Below, piece after piece: positions 1 through 6,227 of a stretch of DNA of 8,044 nt. Each line of letters begins with the position of its first letter. The first letter of the stretch is position 1. The notes under the pieces are model-generated. The model was not told where the DNA came from. It did not search any database and was given only the letters and a program-made list of their open reading frames with translations. This DNA is from Prevotellaceae bacterium UBA1746 (GTDB lineage: Bacteria; Bacteroidota; Bacteroidia; Bacteroidales; Bacteroidaceae), in NCBI GenBank assembly GCA_905369775.1, contig CAJPJR010000085.1, positions 1 through 8,044 of the forward strand, given 5' to 3'. The position numbers were made by a program, and so were the translations under genes.

Positions 1-1
1 G

Positions 2-28
2 AAAGCTTACGTCGGAGGTCTCAATTAG
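2..28 (+). pseudogene. Upstream fragment of the same PBP1A frame, ending in an in-frame TAG
   Basis: Codons from base 2 read KAYVGGLN and then TAG. The block continues after the stop, in the same frame and without a missing or extra residue, as AHFQYDIGMIGRRQIGSTMK. In the family this place usually reads like GGxNYxxFQYD, so TAG probably stands where a Tyr codon (TAT or TAC) is expected, a single-base difference. A frameshift is unlikely because the residue spacing is kept. Causes could be a real nonsense mutation, a base-call or assembly error, or readthrough. Confidence 0.6.
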
Positions 29-52
29 GCTCATTTCCAATACGATATTGGA

Positions 53-955
53 ATGATCGGACGCCGACAAATCGGTTCGACGATGAAACCATTTGTCTAT
101 GCCATGGCCCTCGAAGACGGGTACACGCCCCAGTCGATGGTGCTCAATGCGCAGCGAAGCTACCGCGTAGGCGGATCTTTATGGACACCTCGCAATGCCA
201 ACAGCGCAAGGGCCGGCCAAATGGTGCCCCTCATTTGGGGACTCTCGCAGTCGAGCAACTGGGCCACGGCCAACCTCATGAGCAAGGTGGATCCCAGCGG
301 TACACGCCTGAAACGGCTCGTGCAGAATTTTGGAGTCGCCAATCCCGACATTCATCCCTCTATGGCCCTGTGTCTCGGACCTTGCGAGGTGACAGTAGGC
401 GAAATGGCCTCGGCCTACACGGCCTTTGTCAACCAAGGCATCCGTTGTGCCCCCACGTTGGTCAGTCGCATCGAGGACAGCGAAGGGAACGTCATTGCCC
501 AATTCACTCCGCGCATGAACGAAGTGATTTCCGAACGCACCAGCTACGAAATGATCGAGATGATGAGAGCCGTGGTCGACCACGGCACAGCGCGCAGACT
601 GCGCTTCCAGTTCGGACTGAACGGCCCCATCGCCGGCAAAACCGGAACAACCAATAACAATGCCGACGGTTGGTTCGTGGGCTACGTCCCTCAACTTGTC
701 ACGGCTTGTTGGGTGGGCGGCGAAGACCGCGACATTCACTTCACCAGCACGGCCGAAGGGCAAGGAGCGTCCACTGCCCTCCCCATCTGGGCGCTGTACA
801 TGCGTAATGTGTTCCGAGACAAGACGCTTGGATACAACCCCAACCAACCTTTCAACATGGGCCGAGCAAAGCAACCTGCCGCCGCCGGGGCACCGCCTGC
901 CAACAACGGGGATGCCGGTGCGGGATCGACGCCGGAAACCAACGTGTTCCAATAA
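53..955 (+). CDS. Penicillin-binding protein 1A-type transpeptidase domain (5' part cut by window and interrupted by TAG)
   Basis: This is the C-terminal half of a class A penicillin-binding protein, which polymerises and cross-links peptidoglycan in the periplasm. Counting from the Met at 53, the transpeptidase motifs are STMK (catalytic Ser9, Lys12), SSN (67-69) and KTGTT (196-200). A Gly/Ala/Pro-rich tail (about 272-293) ends the protein. The same frame continues upstream to base 2 and reads KAYVGGLN, stop, AHFQYDIG, which matches the usual PBP1A lead-in to the active site. So Met53 is an internal methionine of the family, not an evolved start, and the glycosyltransferase and membrane anchor should lie to the left. 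The in-frame TAG at 26-28 separates them. If the TAG is real and not read through, this is a pseudogene or yields an unanchored transpeptidase. kdsB follows after 38 bases. Family assignment is secure; intactness is not. Confidence 0.85.
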   Translation: MIGRRQIGSTMKPFVYAMALEDGYTPQSMVLNAQRSYRVGGSLWTPRNANSARAGQMVPLIWGLSQSSNWATANLMSKVDPSGTRLKRLVQNFGVANPDIHPSMALCLGPCEVTVGEMASAYTAFVNQGIRCAPTLVSRIEDSEGNVIAQFTPRMNEVISERTSYEMIEMMRAVVDHGTARRLRFQFGLNGPIAGKTGTTNNNADGWFVGYVPQLVTACWVGGEDRDIHFTSTAEGQGASTALPIWALYMRNVFRDKTLGYNPNQPFNMGRAKQPAAAGAPPANNGDAGAGSTPETNVFQ

Positions 956-993
956 AAAAGCTCCCCGTTTTTTTCGAAAAGTCCCCTCTTAAA

Positions 994-1746
994 ATGAAAA
1001 TACAAGCCATTATTCCCGCAAGATTTGCCTCGACTCGCTTTCCGGGTAAACCCTTAGCGCTGTTAGGTGGGAAAGAAATCATACAACACGTCTACGAACG
1101 CGCAGCCGAAGTGTTTGAAGAAGTGTGGGTAGCCACTGATGATGAGCGAATTGCCGCAGTCGTCGAGCGTTTCGGTGGGAAGTGCGTGATGACTTCCGCA
1201 TCACACAAAAGCGGAACGGATCGCTGCAGAGAAGCCATGCACAAGACGGAGTTGCACCCCGACGTTGTCGTCAATATCCAGGGTGATGAACCTTTTGTGC
1301 GCCAGGAACAGTTGCGAGAGCTTTGCCGCTGTTTTGAAGACGAAAGCACTCAAATTGCCACATTGGTCAAACCTTTTACGCCCGAGATGGGACTCGAAGC
1401 CTTGAAGAATCCCAATTCACCCAAAGTGGTCGTCGGTCTTCAGCAACAAGCCCTCTATTTTTCGCGCTCCGTCATCCCCTATTTGCGTAATGTGCCCGAA
1501 GAGCAATGGCTGAGTCGCCACACCTTCTACAAGCACATCGGGCTTTACGCATATCGGGCCGAAATGCTCGACCAGATTACGGATCTGTGCCAAAGTCCGC
1601 TCGAACTGGCAGAGAGTTTGGAACAACTTCGCTGGCTGGAAGCCGGACTGAAAATCCGTGTGGGTTTCACGAACCATGAGACCATTGGAATCGATACGCC
1701 CGAAGATCTACGCAAAGCGGAAGAATTCCTCCGCTCGAATTGCTAA
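994..1746 (+). CDS. kdsB: 3-deoxy-manno-octulosonate cytidylyltransferase (CMP-Kdo synthetase)
   Basis: KdsB activates Kdo with CTP to give CMP-Kdo in the cytoplasm, the donor used by Kdo transferases to build the inner core of lipopolysaccharide. The 250-residue length is normal for the family. The N-terminus carries the nucleotide-binding signature IIPARFASTRFPGKPL (6-21). VATDDERI (47-54) and KSGTDRC (72-78) follow. NIQGDEP (94-100) holds the metal-binding Asp98, HIGLYAYR (181-188) comes later, and GIDTPED (232-238) supplies the second conserved Asp (234). The ATG at 994 directly precedes the signature, so the start is firm. It follows the penicillin-binding gene by 38 bases with no recognisable promoter or strong terminator between, so co-transcription of two envelope genes is likely. 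It ends in TAA, and the next gene has its own promoter. Confidence 0.97.
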   Translation: MKIQAIIPARFASTRFPGKPLALLGGKEIIQHVYERAAEVFEEVWVATDDERIAAVVERFGGKCVMTSASHKSGTDRCREAMHKTELHPDVVVNIQGDEPFVRQEQLRELCRCFEDESTQIATLVKPFTPEMGLEALKNPNSPKVVVGLQQQALYFSRSVIPYLRNVPEEQWLSRHTFYKHIGLYAYRAEMLDQITDLCQSPLELAESLEQLRWLEAGLKIRVGFTNHETIGIDTPEDLRKAEEFLRSNC

Positions 1747-1762
1747 AAAACGTGCGTTCTAC

Positions 1763-1793
1763 TTGGTTGTTTCAATAAACTGCAATATCTTTG
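1763..1793 (+). promoter_or_regulatory. Bacteroidota-type promoter for the MORN gene
   Basis: TATCTTTG at 1786-1793 matches the Bacteroidota -7 consensus TAnnTTTG exactly. A TTG at 1763-1765 lies 20 bases upstream, the usual place for the -33 element. The MORN gene begins 50 bases after the -7 box, implying a leader of about 40 bases. No other match lies in the 96-base gap after kdsB. Confidence 0.7.
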
Positions 1794-1842
1794 CGCATAT
1801 ACGAGAGCTCTATCGCCCTCTAATTGCACAAGCTTACCCTCT

Positions 1843-2964
1843 ATGATACGTAAATTCTCTCTCATCATATTCTCTTTCCTTACTTTTGTCGCCGTCGATG
1901 CGCAAAAGATTGTGATCGGCTCCTATACCTTCAAGGATGGAGCGGTTTTCACGGGTGAAATGTTAGGAAACAAACCGAATGGCAAAGGCATCACGGTTTA
2001 TCCTAACGGAGACAAGTACGAAGGCGAATACAAAAAGGGGAAACGCCAGGGCTACGGCACCTATTCGTTCTCTGACGGTGAGAAATATGAAGGCGACTGG
2101 TTCAATGACCAGCAGCACGGAAAAGGAACGTTCTATTACATCAACAATAACCGCTACGAAGGCCTCTGGTATCAGGACAAGAAGCAGGGCCGCGGCAAGA
2201 TGTTCTACTACAACGGCGATGTCTACGACGGCGATTGGAAAGACGATAAGCGCAACGGCGTGGGCATCTACCGATTTGTGAGCGGAGCCTTCTACAATGG
2301 GCAGTGGGTCAACGACAAAAAGCAAGGAAAAGGGACGTTCGACTGGAACGACGGCACCAAGTACGAAGGATATTGGTTCAACAACCTGCGCAACGGATTC
2401 GGCACCTACCATTATGCCGACGGCGACGTGTACAAAGGTGAATGGAAGGATGACAACCAAAACGGAAAGGGCATTTACACCTTCCGCAACGGCGATATCT
2501 ACGAAGGACAGTACCAAAACGGCGAACGCACCGGTGAAGGCGTGACTACCTTTGCCAACGGCGACAAATATACCGGGCACTTCCTGGCCGGCGAACAGAG
2601 CGGACAAGGCACTTACGTGTGGAAAGGCACTGCAACCTACACCGGAATGTGGAAAGCCGACAAGCCGCACGGTCGCGGCGTCTACAAAACAAAGACAGGC
2701 GACAGTTATGACGGCACTTGGAAGAACGGAAAAATGGATGGCGAGGGCACGCTCATCTCGGCGCAAGGGGACAAATACAAAGGACAGTTCCGCGACGGGC
2801 AGAAACATGGCTTCGGCATCGAGATCCTTGCAGACGGTTCGCGTTACGAAGGGTCGTTTGTCAACGGCGAGCGCGATGGCGCATTCGTTGAGTACGACCG
2901 TAACGGCAACAAAACGGCAGAAGGCGTTTATACTAACGGCCGTAGGCAAGCCAATAACCGATAA
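1843..2964 (+). CDS. Secreted MORN-repeat protein
   Basis: This 373-residue protein has a short basic start (MIRK), a hydrophobic stretch (about 5-18) and a probable signal peptidase site near VDAQ (18-21), so export to the periplasm or cell surface is expected. From residue 30 to 351 it is fourteen back-to-back repeats of exactly 23 residues, of the form (F/Y/W)xxGxxYxGxWxxxxxxGxGxxx, followed by a degraded fifteenth repeat (352-373). This is the MORN pattern, which forms an elongated beta-hairpin ladder. In other organisms MORN arrays act as scaffolds or lipid- or protein-binding surfaces; they are not enzymes. There is no other domain and no visible sorting signal. It has its own promoter. 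glgB follows after 76 bases with a strong hairpin between. The role is unknown; binding or scaffolding is inferred from the fold only. Confidence 0.9.
   Translation: MIRKFSLIIFSFLTFVAVDAQKIVIGSYTFKDGAVFTGEMLGNKPNGKGITVYPNGDKYEGEYKKGKRQGYGTYSFSDGEKYEGDWFNDQQHGKGTFYYINNNRYEGLWYQDKKQGRGKMFYYNGDVYDGDWKDDKRNGVGIYRFVSGAFYNGQWVNDKKQGKGTFDWNDGTKYEGYWFNNLRNGFGTYHYADGDVYKGEWKDDNQNGKGIYTFRNGDIYEGQYQNGERTGEGVTTFANGDKYTGHFLAGEQSGQGTYVWKGTATYTGMWKADKPHGRGVYKTKTGDSYDGTWKNGKMDGEGTLISAQGDKYKGQFRDGQKHGFGIEILADGSRYEGSFVNGERDGAFVEYDRNGNKTAEGVYTNGRRQANNR
1930..2895 (+). repeat. Fourteen tandem 69-base units encoding MORN repeats
   Basis: The coding sequence here is 966 bases, exactly 14 x 69, with no insertion or deletion that shifts the 23-residue register. 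The units are similar in protein (Gly, aromatic, YxG and GxG positions kept) but clearly diverged in DNA. They therefore look like an old array held by selection rather than a recent slippage expansion. Confidence 0.85.
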
Positions 2965-2981
2965 TCTCTAAAAATACCATA

Positions 2982-3017
2982 GCGCTTCGGCAAGAAAATA
3001 CCCTCTTGCCGAAGCGC
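2982..3017 (+). terminator. 14-bp perfect hairpin between MORN gene and glgB (terminator-like, no T tract)
   Basis: GCGCTTCGGCAAGA (2982-2995) and TCTTGCCGAAGCGC (3004-3017) are perfect inverted repeats around an 8-base loop, AAATACCC. The bases after the right arm are ACAAAAACATT, so there is no T run for a classical intrinsic terminator. It sits 18 bases after the MORN stop and 23 bases before the glgB start, with no promoter motif in the gap. It may end or slow transcription, protect the upstream mRNA end, or control glgB expression. The structure is certain; the function is not. Confidence 0.5.
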
Positions 3018-3040
3018 ACAAAAACATTAAGCAGTTCATT

Positions 3041-5119
3041 ATGAAGGTCTCACAGCAGAAGAAGCCCACAAAGACAAGCGTTCCCGCCCAGCGGAAAACG
3101 ACGAATTCGCGCGCGCAGCTCAAACTCGTCAAGAACGACGAATGGCTTGCGCCTTATGTCGATGCGATCCGCGGGCGACACGAGCAGGCACTGCACAAAA
3201 TCGAAGAACTCACGCAGGGCAAGCAGTCTATTTCCGAATTTGCCATGGGACACCACTATTTCGGACTGCATCGCACGCGGAAGAATTGGATTTTCAGAGA
3301 GTGGGCACCCAATGCCACGCGCATCTTCCTGGTCGGAGACTGCAATGATTGGCAGGAGAATCCCGAATTTGAGCTTAAACGCATCGAAGATTCCGGAAAC
3401 TGGGAGCTGACTTTGCCCTTGAAAGCCCTCAAGCACGGGCAGTTATACAAGCTGCATGTTTATTGGGATGGGGGCTTCGGCGAGCGCATCCCCTCTTATG
3501 CGCACCGAGTGGTGCAAGATGAGACCACAAAGATCTTTTCTGCGCAAGTTTGGGCTCCAGCAAAGCCCTATCAATTCAAGAAAGAAACTTTCAAGCCCCA
3601 ACGCGCTCCCCTACTCATCTACGAGTGCCACATCGGAATGGCGCAAGATGCCGAGAAAGTCGGGACCTACAATGAGTTTCGTGAGAATGTGCTCCCGCGA
3701 ATTGTCGAAGACGGATACAATTGTATCCAGATCATGGCCATTCAAGAGCATCCTTATTATGGTTCCTTCGGGTATCATGTGTCCAGCTTCTTTGCTGCGT
3801 CTTCGCGCTTCGGCACTCCCGAAGATTTGAAGCAACTGATTGACGCGGCACACGAGAAAGGCGTGGCGGTTATCATGGATTTGGTGCAGAGCCACGCTGT
3901 CAAGAACGAAGTAGAAGGCTTGGGGAATTTCGCGGGCGACCCCCAGCAATATTTTTATGCCGGAGATCGGCGTGAACACCCCGCCTGGGATTCGCTTTGC
4001 TTCGACTACGGAAAGAATGAAGTCATCCATTTCCTGCTTTCCAACTGCCGTTATTGGTTAGAGGAGTACCATTTCGATGGTTTCCGATTTGATGGAGTCA
4101 CTTCCATGCTCTATTACAGCCACGGCCTCGGCGAATCATTCAATGGCTACGCTGATTATTTCAATGGCCACCAAGATGACAATGCAATCTGCTACCTAAC
4201 GTTGGCCAATGAGGTGATTCACCAGTTCAATCCCCAGGCCATCACCATCGCAGAGGAGGTTAGTGGCATGCCAGGCCTCGCTTCCCCTTTTAAAGACGGG
4301 GGATACGGGTTCGACTACCGCATGGCCATGAACATTCCCGACTATTGGATCAAGACCATCAAGGAACTGAAGGACGAAGACTGGAAACCTTCCTCCATTT
4401 TCTGGGAACTCACCAACCGCCGTGCCGACGAAAGCAACATTTCTTACACGGAAAGTCACGACCAGGCCCTGGTTGGCGACAAAACCATCATCTTCCGTCT
4501 GATTGATGCCGACATGTATTGGCATTTCCGCAAGGGAGACGAAAACGAGCGGGCACATCGCGGCATCGCTTTGCATAAAATGATCCGTTTGGTCACAGCT
4601 TCTACCATCAACGGGGGCTACCTCAACTTCATGGGCAACGAGTATGGACATCCGGAGTGGATCGATTTCCCGAGAGAAGGGAATGGGTGGAGTTATAAGT
4701 ACGCGCGTCGGCAATGGCACCTCGTAGATGACAAAGAACTCTGCTACCATTTGCTCGGCGACTTCGACAAAGCCATGCTCCGAGTGCTCAAAAGCGAGAA
4801 ACAGTTCCAGAAATTGCCCGTAACCGAGATTTGGCACAACGATGGCGACCAGATTTTGGCGTACCAGCGCGGAGATCTGCTTTTCGTCTTCAACTTCTCG
4901 CCCACCACATCGTATGTAGATTATGGATTCATGGTGAAACAGGGAGCATACAGCGTGGTGCTCAACACCGATGCCGAGGCTTTCGGCGGGCAAGGCCTCA
5001 ATGACGACTCCATCACTCATTTCACGAACTACGACCCCGTACTTGAGAGTGACGGGAAGGGTTGGTTGCAACTCTACATCCCCGCTCGTACGGCCATTGT
5101 CCTGAGAAAAAATAAATGA
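3041..5119 (+). CDS. glgB: 1,4-alpha-glucan (glycogen) branching enzyme, GH13 eukaryote-like type
   Basis: The enzyme cuts alpha-1,4-glucan chains and re-attaches them as alpha-1,6 branches during glycogen synthesis in the cytoplasm. A CBM48-type domain (about 66-165, with FREWAPNATRIFLVGDCNDW) precedes a GH13 barrel. Barrel motifs are DLVQSH (280-285), DGFRFDGVTSM (346-356) with nucleophile Asp351, AEEVSGMP (404-411) with acid/base Glu405, and SHDQ (472-475) with Asp474. A beta-sandwich domain closes the protein (about 600-690). The RFDGVTSM and EEVSGMP wording resembles eukaryotic GBE1 and other GH13_8 members more than E. coli GlgB. Residues 1-25 are a Lys/Arg-rich tail without acidic residues; family similarity begins near LKLVKNDEWLAPY (27-39). 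No other Met lies before 69, so the start at 3041 holds. It ends in TGA, overlapping the next start by ATGA. Confidence 0.95.
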   Translation: MKVSQQKKPTKTSVPAQRKTTNSRAQLKLVKNDEWLAPYVDAIRGRHEQALHKIEELTQGKQSISEFAMGHHYFGLHRTRKNWIFREWAPNATRIFLVGDCNDWQENPEFELKRIEDSGNWELTLPLKALKHGQLYKLHVYWDGGFGERIPSYAHRVVQDETTKIFSAQVWAPAKPYQFKKETFKPQRAPLLIYECHIGMAQDAEKVGTYNEFRENVLPRIVEDGYNCIQIMAIQEHPYYGSFGYHVSSFFAASSRFGTPEDLKQLIDAAHEKGVAVIMDLVQSHAVKNEVEGLGNFAGDPQQYFYAGDRREHPAWDSLCFDYGKNEVIHFLLSNCRYWLEEYHFDGFRFDGVTSMLYYSHGLGESFNGYADYFNGHQDDNAICYLTLANEVIHQFNPQAITIAEEVSGMPGLASPFKDGGYGFDYRMAMNIPDYWIKTIKELKDEDWKPSSIFWELTNRRADESNISYTESHDQALVGDKTIIFRLIDADMYWHFRKGDENERAHRGIALHKMIRLVTASTINGGYLNFMGNEYGHPEWIDFPREGNGWSYKYARRQWHLVDDKELCYHLLGDFDKAMLRVLKSEKQFQKLPVTEIWHNDGDQILAYQRGDLLFVFNFSPTTSYVDYGFMVKQGAYSVVLNTDAEAFGGQGLNDDSITHFTNYDPVLESDGKGWLQLYIPARTAIVLRKNK

Positions 5120-6066
5120 CACAAGACCACAAACCGGTTCGAAGAGTGCGTATTCTACAATACGCACTCTTCGGTGCATTTGTCTACTGTTATTTCGGCG
5201 TTCTCGTCTCCGAACGTCTCATGGCCTGCACCTATAGCCTTTTCCCCAACTTCACGGTGCGTTTTTTGTTGGGCTTTCCGCACTTCTTCGGGTGCTTGGC
5301 ACTTTGCATCTTCCTGCCGTTGCTCATTTATTGCAACAAACGCTGGTCGCTCTTCAAGCGGTGCGGATCGCTCACCCGACAAGTGCTCTACCTCACCCTC
5401 CTTTTTTTCATCCTTGGGCTCATTCCCGTTGCCGACGAGCTGACCATATTGGAATTGCGCACGGCCCGTCTCATTGCACTCCACAAAAACGATGAAGCGC
5501 TGGAACTCGGTCGCCGCTACGCGTCCGATTCGCCGCGTTTGCAGATGCTGCGTTTGCGCGCTCTCGGAACTATCGACCGCATGGGGGCGTCTTTCTTCGA
5601 AATGCCCGGCAGCTACCATCCCTTCAGCGACCGCATTCAAGCCGAACGCCTGGTCAACGAATCGATTGGCCGCGGAGGTTATGCCTATCTGCGCGAAGGC
5701 GATTCCACCTTTTCCGTTCCGCCGGCCATGGCCGCCTTGCTCGATGGCAATTTAGACCGCTTTGCCGGAACGGTACCCAGAAAATATCTCATTGACCGCC
5801 ACCCCGAAACGATTCCCGTAGCGTTTCGCCAAGCTCTCGTGCTTTATGTTCGCCTCACTACCCACCCCATCCTTTCTTATCAGGACGAAGCGACAGAAGC
5901 CAACTATCGAGATTTCATCAGTCGCCGAGATAGCATCCGCAAACAGTTTCCCCGCGATGTGAAAGATGCGGAGCGCGCGGAGCGCAACCTCATGGCCGAC
6001 GATTTCTACGGCACTTATTGGTTTTATTACTTCTACGAATGCCCCGATCGTAAGTTCGGATTGTAG
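5116..6066 (+). CDS. Membrane protein of unknown function, DUF6057-like C-terminus
   Basis: This 316-residue protein has three predicted membrane helices at about 13-32, 49-73 and 88-106, and then a soluble part of about 205 residues rich in charged and helical segments. The stretch IPVAFRQALVLYVRLTT (233-249) and the end segment FYGTYWFYYFYE (297-308) recall the C-terminal region of the DUF6057 family of Bacteroidota membrane proteins. I judge this from memory of the family, and this protein is shorter than the members I recall. ATG at 5116 overlaps the glgB stop as ATGA, which suggests translational coupling. A 15-bp perfect hairpin (5140-5173) lies within codons 9 to 20. It ends in TAG, followed by a terminator at 6096-6125. 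No catalytic motif is visible. A link to glycogen metabolism is only suggested by position. Confidence 0.75.
   Translation: MTQDHKPVRRVRILQYALFGAFVYCYFGVLVSERLMACTYSLFPNFTVRFLLGFPHFFGCLALCIFLPLLIYCNKRWSLFKRCGSLTRQVLYLTLLFFILGLIPVADELTILELRTARLIALHKNDEALELGRRYASDSPRLQMLRLRALGTIDRMGASFFEMPGSYHPFSDRIQAERLVNESIGRGGYAYLREGDSTFSVPPAMAALLDGNLDRFAGTVPRKYLIDRHPETIPVAFRQALVLYVRLTTHPILSYQDEATEANYRDFISRRDSIRKQFPRDVKDAERAERNLMADDFYGTYWFYYFYECPDRKFGL
5140..5173 (+). promoter_or_regulatory. 15-bp perfect hairpin at the start of the membrane-protein gene
   Basis: CGAAGAGTGCGTATT (5140-5154) and AATACGCACTCTTCG (5159-5173) are exact reverse complements around the 4-base loop CTAC. The left arm begins 20 bases after the glgB stop and 24 bases after the first base of the overlapping start codon. 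A match this long and tight is not expected by chance in 8 kb. It could terminate or pause transcription after glgB, protect the glgB mRNA 3' end, or hinder translation of the downstream gene. There is no T tract after it. Confidence 0.5.
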
Positions 6067-6095
6067 GAGAATCCCCAAATTTGCAACTGTACACG

Positions 6096-6125
6096 GGGGC
6101 GATTCGTAGAAACGCCCCTATTTTT
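6096..6125 (+). terminator. Intrinsic terminator after the glgB/membrane-protein unit
   Basis: GGGGCG (6096-6101) pairs with CGCCCC (6113-6118). Inside, after an A-A mismatch, TTC pairs with GAA around a GTA loop, and G6095 can add a wobble pair with T6119. TATTTTT follows at once (6119-6125). It lies 30 bases after the TAG of the membrane-protein gene, so it supports that stop and closes the upstream unit. Confidence 0.75.
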
Positions 6126-6191
6126 GGCGCAAACTTCCCGGCTTTTCGCGAAAATCTCCCGAGTTTAAGAGACGAATCGCGAGGGAATCCC

Positions 6192-6199
6192 TAACTTTG
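6192..6199 (+). promoter_or_regulatory. Bacteroidota-type -7 promoter box for DUF5063 gene
   Basis: TAACTTTG matches TAnnTTTG exactly, after a terminator and 29 bases before the ATG at 6228. I see no good TTG at the -33 distance; GTTTAAG at 6163-6169 is the nearest candidate and is too far upstream. It probably drives the DUF5063-exonuclease-methyltransferase unit. Confidence 0.6.
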
Positions 6200-6227
6200 T
6201 ACCCCTTCTACTCAAAATATATTGGAC

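Noticed and set aside
179..952. Minus-strand open frame opposite the transpeptidase domain
   Set aside because: The plus strand encodes clear STMK, SSN and KTG motifs; the opposite frame is a codon-bias shadow.
954..980. A-run and T-run with TTTTCGAAAA after the penicillin-binding gene, as a terminator
   Set aside because: Pairing would be almost all A-T with no GC stem. kdsB follows at once without a promoter motif, so a working terminator is not supported.
1930..2895. 69-base units considered as a CRISPR or recent tandem duplication
   Set aside because: The units are coding and diverged in DNA, and they follow the MORN protein pattern; there are no identical repeats or spacers.
1963..2949. 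Long open frame on the minus strand across the MORN gene
   Set aside because: It is a shadow of the repetitive plus-strand gene; its translation is low-complexity Val/Ala/Phe-rich and matches no family I know.
4196..5179. Long minus-strand open frame opposite glgB
   Set aside because: It lies opposite a branching enzyme whose catalytic motifs are all intact, and has no recognisable domain or promoter.
5116..6066. Global reassignment of UAG to a sense codon
   Set aside because: TAG ends this gene at a natural-looking C-terminus and is followed within 30 bases by a strong terminator; reading on would run through that hairpin.
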